Shown here: in pieces, positions 1 through 6,346 of the stretch | Numbering within the stretch: the stretch's first letter is position 1 | Layout: each line of letters begins with the position of its first letter | Source of the DNA: an uncultured Acidimicrobiales bacterium | Lineage (GTDB): Bacteria; Actinomycetota; Acidimicrobiia; Acidimicrobiales; Aldehydirespiratoraceae | DNA: 7,730 nt | NCBI GenBank assembly: GCA_938091985.1 | Contig: CALKOE010000358.1 | Span: 1-7,730 of the forward strand | Direction: 5' to 3' | The notes under the pieces: model-generated | Database searches by the model: none | Told to the model about the DNA's origin: nothing | The model's input: the letters and a program-made list of their open reading frames with translations, nothing else | Position numbers and translations under genes: made by a program

Positions 1-1041
1 ATGGACTGGGCCCCGGCCGGGCACCCTTCCGCCAAGGTCGCGTTGCGGCATCGCTGTCGCATGCACGGCGGTGAGGCTGGGGCGGTCGTGTCGTTGGCGC
101 GTGCGTTGCGCACGATGCCGGGCACGGAGTTGGCATTGGCCGACGGGGCCATCACCGTCAACCACGCCCGCCGCCTTGCCCGCGCTGCGTCGCGGCCCGA
201 GTTCGCCGAGGCCGAAGCGTTTCTGCTCGACAAGGCCGGTTCGTGGTCGTTTCGCGACTTCGAGCGGGCGGTCGCGTATTGGGAACAGGTCGTCGATGAA
301 GCCCGCCGCGACGACGGCGACCCGGAGCCACCTGATCCGCGCGAAACCAACCGCGCCGCGCACGTGTCACAGACGATCTCTGACATGACCCGCGTTGATG
401 CGTGGCTCGACCCGATCGGCGGTGCCACGTTCAGTGAGGCGTTGCGGCGCATCGAACAAGAGTTCTTCGACGCCGACTGGCAACAAGCCAAGAACGAATA
501 CGGCGACGCCGTCACAATCGACCGCCTGTGGCGCACCCCGGCGCAGCGCCGTGCCGACGCGTTGGTCGAGATGGCAGTGCGCGCGTCGGCCGCACCGGCA
601 GACGGGCAACGGCCGCTGCCGCTGGTGATCATCCATGCCGACATCGACACCTTCACCATCGCCCTCTCCAACTATCTCGGCGTGCAAGGCCCCGTCCCGG
701 CCGGCGGGGTGGAACGGCTTTGTGAGCTCGATGACGGCACCGTCATCTCACCCACCCAGATGATCGAACAAGCCCTGGCCGGGCATGTGCGGCGTCTCGT
801 GTTCGAGTCACCCGGCGTGATCCTCGACTACGGCCGCAAACAACGCCTCTTCACCGGCGCCCTCCGCGAAGCCGTGATGGCCCGCGACAGGGTCTGTGAC
901 CATGCCGGCTGCGAGATACCGGCCCGACACTGCGAAATCGACCATGTGCAGGACTGGGACCACGGCGGCCACACAAGCCACCGCAACGGCAAAGCCCGCT
1001 GCACCTACCACCACCGAAACTGGAAACCCAGACCCGGCTAA
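1..1041 (+). CDS. DUF222 / HNH endonuclease domain protein (13E12-repeat type), probably 5'-partial
   Basis: The visible 346 residues match the architecture of actinobacterial DUF222 proteins with a C-terminal HNH domain. The DUF222 part spans roughly residues 1-250. It includes the stretch typical of the family, RHRCRM...LARALRTMP...ALADGAITVNHARRLA, in the first 60 residues. The HNH module covers about residues 295-342: paired cysteines C299 and C304, then C311, the core E-I-D-H (D314, H315), a His/Asn region around residues 327-329, and C334-x2-H337. This ββα-metal fold normally binds a divalent metal and cuts DNA, but members of this multicopy family are mostly uncharacterised, so nuclease activity is inferred. 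Family members usually carry some tens of residues before the first motif seen here. The ATG at base 1 may therefore be an internal methionine, with the true start upstream of the window. The gene ends at a TAA. Confidence 0.85.
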   Translation: MDWAPAGHPSAKVALRHRCRMHGGEAGAVVSLARALRTMPGTELALADGAITVNHARRLARAASRPEFAEAEAFLLDKAGSWSFRDFERAVAYWEQVVDEARRDDGDPEPPDPRETNRAAHVSQTISDMTRVDAWLDPIGGATFSEALRRIEQEFFDADWQQAKNEYGDAVTIDRLWRTPAQRRADALVEMAVRASAAPADGQRPLPLVIIHADIDTFTIALSNYLGVQGPVPAGGVERLCELDDGTVISPTQMIEQALAGHVRRLVFESPGVILDYGRKQRLFTGALREAVMARDRVCDHAGCEIPARHCEIDHVQDWDHGGHTSHRNGKARCTYHHRNWKPRPG

Positions 1042-1050
1042 CGCCCGGCA

Positions 1051-1064
1051 TGGCCCATGGGCCA
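1051..1064. terminator. Perfect 14-bp palindrome after the DUF222/HNH gene; possible weak terminator or operator
   Basis: TGGCCCATGGGCCA reads identically on both strands and starts 9 bases after the stop codon of the upstream gene. Folded as RNA it gives a 5-bp G/C-rich stem with a CATG loop, followed by GACTTTGTT, which is only a poor U-tract. Its position suggests a terminator, but its perfect symmetry and its place upstream of the next gene would also suit a dimeric regulator. Function is inferred from sequence alone. Confidence 0.3.
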
Positions 1065-1104
1065 GACTTTGTTCACCAGTCGCCGGCACCGCCGCGACGC
1101 AGGC

Positions 1105-1110
1105 AAGGGG
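1105..1110 (+). promoter_or_regulatory. Ribosome binding site fixing the start of the SnoaL-like gene
   Basis: AAGGGG lies 7 bases before the ATG at 1118. It is the clearest Shine-Dalgarno-like sequence in the window. It decides the start of the downstream gene against an open frame that extends in phase back to 896, inside the preceding gene. The other complete genes here lack a comparable site. Confidence 0.6.
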
Positions 1111-1117
1111 ACAGACG

Positions 1118-1576
1118 ATGGGTCGATGGACGAGAGAAGAGCTCGAAGACGAGTTCGAGAAGTACCAGGCGCGCGCGCTCAAAGCCGCGACCACACACGA
1201 CTGGCGCGAGTGGGCCGACCAGTTCACTGAAGACGCCACCTACATCGAGCACCACTACGGCACGATCGGTGGCCGCGAGGCGATCTACAGCTGGATCCAG
1301 TCCACGATGGACACGTGGCCCAACACCGAGATGATCTACTTCCCGATCGACTGGTACACGATCGATGAGGACAAGGGCTGGATCATCTGTCGCGTGTGGA
1401 ACCGGTTCGCCGACCCTGGCGACGGATCGATCCACCAGGAAGCGAACATCACGATCCTCCACTACGCCGGCAACGGAAAGTGGAAGTACGAAGAAGACGT
1501 CTACAACCCGGCGCACTTCGGCGAGATGGTCAAGGGCTATCTTCGCCGCAAGAAGGAACTCTCCTCCGACGACTGA
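1118..1576 (+). CDS. SnoaL-like / nuclear transport factor 2 (NTF2)-like family protein
   Basis: The product is 152 residues, typical of single-domain NTF2-fold proteins. An N-terminal helical part (residues about 6-35, with W29-x2-W32 and F36) leads into T-E-D-A-T-Y-I-E-H-H (residues 37-46) and then G-G-R-E-A-I (51-56). This is the usual SnoaL-like pattern of an acidic turn, an aromatic/His strand and the Gly-Arg-Glu motif that begins the next helix. The later strands (about 75-93 and 106-128) are rich in Trp and Tyr, fitting the cone-shaped pocket of the fold. Such proteins can be isomerases, hydratases, lyases or non-enzymatic ligand binders; the substrate cannot be deduced here. There is no signal peptide or membrane segment, so it is probably cytosolic. 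The tail after residue 140 is charged (RRKKELSSDD). The ATG at 1118 is chosen because of the AAGGGG site and because the family similarity begins there. The next gene starts 25 bases later on the same strand. Confidence 0.75.
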   Translation: MGRWTREELEDEFEKYQARALKAATTHDWREWADQFTEDATYIEHHYGTIGGREAIYSWIQSTMDTWPNTEMIYFPIDWYTIDEDKGWIICRVWNRFADPGDGSIHQEANITILHYAGNGKWKYEEDVYNPAHFGEMVKGYLRRKKELSSDD

Positions 1577-1589
1577 GCCCGGCGGATGA

Positions 1590-1595
1590 CAGACT
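1590..1595 (+). promoter_or_regulatory. Possible -10 element for leaderless start of the DUF2207 gene
   Basis: CAGACT sits at -12 to -7 relative to the A of the ATG at 1602. It matches TAnnnT except at the first base. No Shine-Dalgarno sequence lies within the usual distance, so a leaderless transcript is plausible. The upstream -35 region overlaps the end of the SnoaL-like gene and has no good TTGACA match. Read-through from the previous gene is equally possible. Confidence 0.25.
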
Positions 1596-1601
1596 CGGGT
1601 C

Positions 1602-3338
1602 ATGCGACCTGAGCAACGGCGGCGGCTCGACCGATTCTGGCTGGTGATCGGCGCGGCGATCATGGGCGGCCTCGCGATCGCTGCGGCCTTCATCGGCGAC
1701 ACCGAGCGCATCGGCGCGTACTGGGCTCATGCCCATGTCGACACAACCGGCGAGGCCCAGGTCGTCGAGGTGATCGACTACGACTTCGGGTCCAACCAAC
1801 GCCACGGCCTACTCCGGCAGCTCCCCGATGTGCCGACCAGCACCCCGTTCACCGTCGAGTCTCCTACCGCACCCGACCAATTCCAGGTGCTTCCCTGGTG
1901 GCTCGGAACCGAACTCCGAGTGGGCGACCCCAACTCCACGATCAGCAATCGCCACCGCTACACGCTCACCTACCCGCACTCCGGCCTTGTCGAGGGCGAC
2001 CGCATCGGATGGAACGCTGTGGGCGACGGATGGACGGTCACCATCCGCGAGGTCGAGATCCATGTCACGGCCGACCGGGAGCTCCTCGACCTCGAGTGCG
2101 ACACCGGCTCCACCGGCACGACGGGCGGCTGCACGGCCGAGTCGGTCGGACCGGGCCATGTGAGCGTTCGTCACGATCAGGTCGACTCCGGCGAGTTCCT
2201 CACCGTCTGGGCCACCCTCGGCGGGCCGGTCGGTCCCGGCCTTGTCGCTGTGCCCACCGGCCCTGCCCCCGACCCCGGCGCAGGCTGGCAGGCCCCGCCG
2301 ATCATCGCCGCGCTCGCAGCATTGATCGGCGCCGTCGCCCTCTCCCCGGTGATCCGGCGAGCCGGGCGCGAATGGATGTGGGAAGGCGGCACGGTCGATG
2401 CGGCCTTCGGTCCCGACGATCCTGCCGCACCGAAACGTCGTGTCGACCACACCGACCTTCGGGACATGACGACGATCGAGTTCGAGCCGCCGCGGGACAT
2501 GAGCGCAGCAGTCGGTGGAATCGTGCATCTCGAGCGCGTCCACGACGACCACAAGATGGCGTGGCTTCTCGAGTCCGCCATCCGCGAAGAGATCGTGCTC
2601 GACCCGCAGGAAGAGAAGCCCACGATCCATCGGGGTTCCGCCTCGGCGAACTCCACGGTCGGCAAGATGCTCGACAAGATGTTCGGCGGTTCGTCGGTGA
2701 TCGACCTCGAGAAGTACAACCCCACCTTCGCCTCTGGCTGGAATGACCTCAGCGGTGAACTCGAATCCTGGCGCCGGTCGAGCGGGCTGTGGGACGACAG
2801 GGGCCGACAACGGCGGGGCCGGGCCATCGGATTCGGTGTGCTGTCGATTCTCGTCGGCGGGGCGATGCTCGCCGCCGGTGCAGCTCTGTCGAACCGAACC
2901 GGCACCGAGTGGTATCCGTTGATCGCGATCGGTGGCGTTGTCGCCGGCTTCGGGATTGCCGCCGTCGTTCGAGCTTGGGAACTCCGAGTCCGAACGGCTG
3001 CGGGCTCCGGCGCGTGGATCCAAATCGAGTCGTTCCGTCGGTTCCTCCACGACTCAGAAGCCCAACACGTCGAGCGGGCGGCAGAGATGGGCCTCTTGCG
3101 CCAATACACGGCGTGGGCTGTCGCTCTCGGCGAGGTCGACCGCTGGGAGAGCGCCGTTGAGAACGCTGCTGCGCAGCCAAATTCCTCAATCGGCACCTAC
3201 CGCCACACCAACTTCGTACTCGCCGCACCCCTGATCGCCCGGGCGGTCTCGACCGCTTCCACCGCTCCGTCGTCCTCCGGCGGCGGGGGCGGAGGAGCCG
3301 GCGGCGGAGGCGGGGGCGGAGGCGGAGGTTCATGGTGA
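1602..3338 (+). CDS. DUF2207 family membrane protein with poly-glycine C-terminus
   Basis: This 578-residue protein has the full layout of the DUF2207 family. A basic N-terminus and a hydrophobic segment at about residues 13-31 form a signal sequence or anchor. A β-rich extracytoplasmic domain follows at about 40-215, with D-x-D-F motifs in V-V-E-V-I-D-Y-D-F near 54-62. A transmembrane helix lies at about 232-250, then a cytoplasmic region at 255-405. Two adjacent helices (about 408-430 and 437-457) precede a conserved cytosolic segment: E-S-F-R-R-F-L-H at 476-483 and Y-T-A-W-A-V-A-L-G-E-V at 502-512. The end is a run of glycines (560-576, broken by one Ala) followed by Ser-Trp. The only two cysteines, C166 and C177, both fall in the predicted exported domain and could form a disulfide. 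The family's molecular function is not established. The ATG at 1602 places the hydrophobic segment correctly; no ribosome site supports it. The channel gene begins 26 bases downstream, but appears to have its own promoter. Confidence 0.87.
   Translation: MRPEQRRRLDRFWLVIGAAIMGGLAIAAAFIGDTERIGAYWAHAHVDTTGEAQVVEVIDYDFGSNQRHGLLRQLPDVPTSTPFTVESPTAPDQFQVLPWWLGTELRVGDPNSTISNRHRYTLTYPHSGLVEGDRIGWNAVGDGWTVTIREVEIHVTADRELLDLECDTGSTGTTGGCTAESVGPGHVSVRHDQVDSGEFLTVWATLGGPVGPGLVAVPTGPAPDPGAGWQAPPIIAALAALIGAVALSPVIRRAGREWMWEGGTVDAAFGPDDPAAPKRRVDHTDLRDMTTIEFEPPRDMSAAVGGIVHLERVHDDHKMAWLLESAIREEIVLDPQEEKPTIHRGSASANSTVGKMLDKMFGGSSVIDLEKYNPTFASGWNDLSGELESWRRSSGLWDDRGRQRRGRAIGFGVLSILVGGAMLAAGAALSNRTGTEWYPLIAIGGVVAGFGIAAVVRAWELRVRTAAGSGAWIQIESFRRFLHDSEAQHVERAAEMGLLRQYTAWAVALGEVDRWESAVENAAAQPNSSIGTYRHTNFVLAAPLIARAVSTASTAPSSSGGGGGGAGGGGGGGGGGSW
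3279..3335 (+). repeat. GGN-codon simple repeat encoding the Gly-rich tail
   Basis: Seventeen codons, sixteen of them GGN (GGC, GGG, GGA or GGT) and one GCC, encode residues 560-576 of the DUF2207 protein, followed by Ser-Trp and the stop. The tract is almost pure G with interspersed C and A. Synonymous codons vary, so it is not an exact microsatellite and selection for glycine is the likely cause. Such tails ending in Ser-Trp or similar recur in the family. Confidence 0.8.
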
Positions 3339-3352
3339 TCGAGGTCGGCTCC

Positions 3353-3358
3353 TAAGCT
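3353..3358 (+). promoter_or_regulatory. -10 element for leaderless transcription of the potassium channel gene
   Basis: TAAGCT matches TAnnnT exactly and lies at -12 to -7 if the A of the ATG at 3365 is +1. It is in the short gap after the DUF2207 stop. No Shine-Dalgarno sequence precedes the ATG. A weak -35 candidate, TTCATG (3329-3334), overlaps the last codons of the upstream gene with an 18-base spacer. This suggests the channel has its own leaderless promoter. Confidence 0.5.
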
Positions 3359-3364
3359 GCACCC

Positions 3365-4390
3365 ATGGCCAAGCTCGGGACTCAGCGCATCCGCTCAGCG
3401 CGACGCGATCCGTGGCTTCGCTTTCGGGTCGGTATCGGCTTCCTCGGCCTGGTTCTGGTGGTCGGCACCGTCGGCTACATGTCGCTCGGCCTCGATGCCT
3501 TCGACGCCGTCTACCAGACCGTCATCACCGTCTCGACGGTCGGCTACCGCGAGCTCGGCATCGTTGACCGCCAATACGAAGTCTTCACGATCTTCTTGAT
3601 TCTGTTCGGGACCGGCACCGTGCTCTACACGCTGGGTGTCCTGCTCGAGACTCTCTTCGAGGGCCAACTCGACGACCAATTTCGGAGGCAACGCATGCAA
3701 CGTCGGATCGACGAGTTCAAGGGCCACGTGATCGTCTGTGGCTACGGCCAGGTGGGCCGCTCCATCGTGGACGAGATGGACCGAGCTGGGAAGGACGTCG
3801 TGGTGATCGACCACGCGGAGCTCGACCCAGAAGAGCTTCCCGACGGTGTCGAGCTCGTGACCGGAGAAGCCACCGACGACGACGTGCTGGCCAAGGCCGG
3901 ACTTCAGCGGGCCTCGACCCTCGTGGTCGCCCTCGACAGTGATGCCGACACCCTCTACGTGTCGCTCACAGCTCGTTCGGAGAACGAAGAACTCTTCATC
4001 ATCGCCCGCGCCAACAGCGCCGGCGTGGTGGACAAGCTCGGTCGCGTCGGTGTCGACCGGGTGGTCAATCCACACGAGATCGGCGGGTCACGTATGGCCG
4101 CCATGGTCCTCCAGCCCGACGTCACCGACTTCCTCGACGTCGTGATGCACGACCTCGAGCTCGAGGTCCGCATGGCCGAAGTCACCGCGACGCCGTCGAG
4201 CGGCTATGTGGGAACGAAGGCCGCCGACCTACACGACTCCGAACAAGCCTCGGTCACCCTGGTCGCGGTGCGCCGCGGCGGTCGGTTCATCACGAATCCG
4301 CAGCCCGACCTGACGATCGAAGAGGACGACATCCTCATCGTGCTCGGCACCGACGAACACATCCGATCGATGACCGGCACGCCGAGCTAG
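3365..4390 (+). CDS. Two-TM potassium channel family protein with RCK (TrkA-N/TrkA-C) regulatory module
   Basis: The 341-residue product has the MthK-like order pore, RCK_N, RCK_C. A basic N-terminus (residues 1-20) leads into TM1 at about 21-41. The pore helix and filter region lie at 46-64, and TM2 at about 71-94. The Rossmann-type RCK_N domain spans about 120-235. Its G-Y-G-Q-V-G (126-131) is the nucleotide-binding GxGxxG, and D149 ends the second strand. V-T-G-E-A-T-D-D-D (165-173) is typical of the domain. The TrkA-C domain spans about 255-337. A tetramer would pass ions across the cytoplasmic membrane, gated by nucleotide or ion binding to the RCK ring. The filter reads T58-V-G-Y-R62-E63 rather than TVGYGD, so normal potassium selectivity is not assured. 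The ATG at 3365 is supported by the -10 box exactly upstream and gives a normal-length N-terminus. The gene converges on the alkyl sulfatase gene, with 18 bases between the stops. Confidence 0.88.
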   Translation: MAKLGTQRIRSARRDPWLRFRVGIGFLGLVLVVGTVGYMSLGLDAFDAVYQTVITVSTVGYRELGIVDRQYEVFTIFLILFGTGTVLYTLGVLLETLFEGQLDDQFRRQRMQRRIDEFKGHVIVCGYGQVGRSIVDEMDRAGKDVVVIDHAELDPEELPDGVELVTGEATDDDVLAKAGLQRASTLVVALDSDADTLYVSLTARSENEELFIIARANSAGVVDKLGRVGVDRVVNPHEIGGSRMAAMVLQPDVTDFLDVVMHDLELEVRMAEVTATPSSGYVGTKAADLHDSEQASVTLVAVRRGGRFITNPQPDLTIEEDDILIVLGTDEHIRSMTGTPS

Positions 4391-4392
4391 CA

Positions 4393-4417
4393 GAGCCGGC
4401 TCGTACCGCTACGGCTC
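4393..4417. terminator. Inverted repeat at the convergent ends of the channel and sulfatase genes
   Basis: GAGCCG (4393-4398) and CGGCTC (4412-4417) can pair around a 13-base loop, in a region that serves as the 3' end for transcripts from both directions. The left arm is itself part of the 10-bp palindrome GAGCCGGCTC. There is no T-tract on either strand, and the right arm covers the sulfatase stop codon and its last codons. A bidirectional terminator is only a weak possibility. Confidence 0.22.
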
Positions 4418-6307
4418 GACGATTCCGAACAGACCGCTGAACGTGTCGATGGCGCCGAGGAGTGCTCGAACGGGCGCCTCGTTGTCGGCCTCCACATCTT
4501 CGGCCGCCAAGAAGCCGTCGGCGTCGATGTCGCCTCGCAGCAACGAAGCGACCCGGGCCTTCGTGGCCGTGACGTTGACGTCGACCACCTCGGCTCGGGT
4601 GTCGGGACGATGATGAATCGCGCAGTTGTCGATGCCGATCACGTGATCTTCGTCGATGTCGCTGAATCGCCAGTTCATCTCGAACCGCTCGCCCTCGAGC
4701 TGTTCGGCAATCAGCCGCACACCGATCACGTCGACCAGCATCTCCACGTCGAGTTCGTCGGTGACCGCCCGGGCACCGACGCCGATCCCCTTGCTGGCCG
4801 TCCGTAGTTCCATCGCCGCCATCAAATACGAGTCGCGCCATGGGCCCGATTCGGCCTGATAGGCCAACTGCTCGAAGCTGTCGGCTTGCAGGAGCCGCGC
4901 CGGCTCGTTGGTCGGGTCAGCGAAGACCAGATGGTTCAACAACTCGCAGACCCAGCGATAGTCACCCTCGTCGAACGCGGCCTGAGCCAGTTCCAGCACC
5001 CGCTCGGCGCCGCCCATCGACTCGACGTAGCGAGTGCCGCTGTTCTCCGGTGTGTGGGGGTGGAGGTTGGCCGGGTTGCCGTCGTACCAACCGAGGTAGC
5101 GCTGGTACACGGCCTTCGAGTTGTGGCTGACGGTGCCGTAGTACCCCCGCGTGTGGCCCTGGGCCGTGAAGCACTCCGGAGCCGTGAGATCTTCGGCGAT
5201 CTCTCGAGGGGTGAGGCCGTGGTTGGCCCGGCGCATGGTCTGGTCGTGGAGCCAGCGATACATGTCTCGCTGCTGCTCGAGATAGCGGCGGGCGTCGTCG
5301 TTGCCGAATCGCGGCCAGTTGTGGGTGGAGAACATGACATCCATGCCGTCGCCGAACAGGTCGATGGCTTCCTGGATGTACTTGCTCCAACTCAGCGTGT
5401 CTCGGGCCTGCGCACCGCGAAACGGCAGTGCGTTGTGCATGGTGTGTGTGCAGTTCTCAGCGATGCACAGCGCGCCGTGATCCGGGAACATGAAGTTCAT
5501 CTCGGCCGGAGCTTCGGTGCCCGGGGTGTTCTGGAAGACCACACGCACGCCGTCGATCACGAGCTCCGTGCCGGTGAGGGAGATCTCCTCGGTCGGTGCC
5601 AAGAGGTCCGACATGGCCCGCGGGATCCCCTTGCCGAGGCCGCAGTCGATGTGCCCGGTCGGCCCGGGCGGGAGCAGAATGCCGAACTGATAGAGCGCCC
5701 GTCGCCCCATCGCCGGACCGGCGATGATGTTCTCGCTCACGGCCTCACGCATGAACCCTTCGGGGGCAAGGATGCGAACATCGCCCTTGGCCACAGCGTC
5801 GTGATCCGTCACGCCGAGGATGCCGCCGTAGTGGTCGGTGTGGCTGTGGGTGTAGATGACCGCGGTGACCGGGCGCTCGCCGAGCGTCGTATTCGCGAGG
5901 TCGAGGCACGCACGGGCGGTGAACGACGTCGTGAGCGGATCGATGATCACCCAACCGTCGTCGCCTTTGATGAAGGTGATGTTGGAGATGTCGTAGCCGC
6001 GGGCCTGCCAGACACCGTCGGCCACCTCGAAGAGCCCATGAATCGCGTTGAGACGACCGTGGCGCCAGAGGCTTGGATGCACCGAGGCCGGAGCGTCCTC
6101 CTGCTCTCGCATGAAGTCCCAGTCGTTGGTGTCCCAGGCCGGGCCGATCGGCCCCTCGATGATGCCGGTCTCGTGCTGCGCGATGAGGCCCCGGCTGGCG
6201 CGCTCGAGGTCGCCCGCGTCGTCGAGGTTCAGCTCTGCAGCGTGAGCGGCGTTGATCGCCGCCGTGTGGGTCGATGCGGGCTTGGGCTGACGCTGCTCAT
6301 CACTCAT
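4409..6307 (-). CDS. Alkyl sulfatase, type III metallo-beta-lactamase fold (SdsA1/BDS1 family)
   Basis: This 632-residue enzyme is complete and of normal family length. It would hydrolyse linear alkyl sulfates such as dodecyl sulfate to the alcohol and sulfate. The metallo-β-lactamase domain (about 75-380) contains T-H-S-H-T-D-H at 153-159, with metal ligands H154, H156, D158 and H159. E265 (P-G-T-E), E284 (A-E-N) and H329 (S-T-H-N-W) match the spacing of the remaining binuclear zinc ligands I recall for Pseudomonas SdsA1 (constant offset of 15). The family-specific A-P-A-E-M-N-F at 266-272 is present. An α-helical dimerisation region (about 380-500) precedes an SCP2-like C-terminal domain (about 515-632) that presents the hydrophobic substrate. 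The N-terminus (M-S-D-E-Q-R-Q-P) shows no signal peptide, so a cytosolic enzyme is inferred unless the true start differs. The ATG is supported by a promoter ending 7 bases upstream; the frame stays open further upstream, but only over the neighbouring gene. Confidence 0.93.
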   Translation of the reverse strand: MSDEQRQPKPASTHTAAINAAHAAELNLDDAGDLERASRGLIAQHETGIIEGPIGPAWDTNDWDFMREQEDAPASVHPSLWRHGRLNAIHGLFEVADGVWQARGYDISNITFIKGDDGWVIIDPLTTSFTARACLDLANTTLGERPVTAVIYTHSHTDHYGGILGVTDHDAVAKGDVRILAPEGFMREAVSENIIAGPAMGRRALYQFGILLPPGPTGHIDCGLGKGIPRAMSDLLAPTEEISLTGTELVIDGVRVVFQNTPGTEAPAEMNFMFPDHGALCIAENCTHTMHNALPFRGAQARDTLSWSKYIQEAIDLFGDGMDVMFSTHNWPRFGNDDARRYLEQQRDMYRWLHDQTMRRANHGLTPREIAEDLTAPECFTAQGHTRGYYGTVSHNSKAVYQRYLGWYDGNPANLHPHTPENSGTRYVESMGGAERVLELAQAAFDEGDYRWVCELLNHLVFADPTNEPARLLQADSFEQLAYQAESGPWRDSYLMAAMELRTASKGIGVGARAVTDELDVEMLVDVIGVRLIAEQLEGERFEMNWRFSDIDEDHVIGIDNCAIHHRPDTRAEVVDVNVTATKARVASLLRGDIDADGFLAAEDVEADNEAPVRALLGAIDTFSGLFGIVEP

Positions 6308-6346
6308 GGCCGAAGTATTGCCCACGACGACACTACGGTCACGACC
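6308..6346. promoter_or_regulatory. Divergent, superimposed leaderless promoters for the alkyl sulfatase and DUF1697 genes
   Basis: Only 39 bases separate the two divergent start codons, and neither gene has a Shine-Dalgarno sequence. Leftward, AATACT (complement of 6314-6319) lies at -12 to -7 from the sulfatase ATG. GTGACC (complement of 6337-6342) is a 4/6 match to TTGACA with a 17-base spacer. Rightward, TACGGT (6334-6339) is a TAnnnT -10 box ending 8 bases before the GTG at 6347; no good -35 is visible. The -10 of one promoter therefore overlies the -35 position of the other. The inverted repeat GTCAC-n4-GTGAC (6338-6351) covers the rightward -10 and the start codon and could be an operator. 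Confidence 0.5.

Noticed and set aside
896..1117. In-frame N-terminal extension of the SnoaL-like gene
   Set aside because: It overlaps the HNH-coding region of the preceding gene, is low-complexity Thr/Ala/Pro-rich, and the AAGGGG site marks the ATG at 1118.
1809..3050. Minus-strand open frame of 413 codons opposite the DUF2207 gene
   Set aside because: Its composition is rich in Arg, Gly, Asp and Ala with no motif, while the plus strand encodes a recognisable membrane protein. It is a shadow frame.
3279..3335. CRISPR-like or tandem DNA repeat
   Set aside because: The periodicity is only the codon triplet GGN within a coding frame, with varying third bases and no spacers.
4886..6346. Long plus-strand open frame (about 487 codons) antisense to the alkyl sulfatase, in phase with the DUF1697 gene
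   Set aside because: It is the mirror of a strongly conserved sulfatase and shows no domain similarity of its own. Long antisense frames are expected in GC-rich coding DNA. Homology for the DUF1697 protein begins only at 6347.
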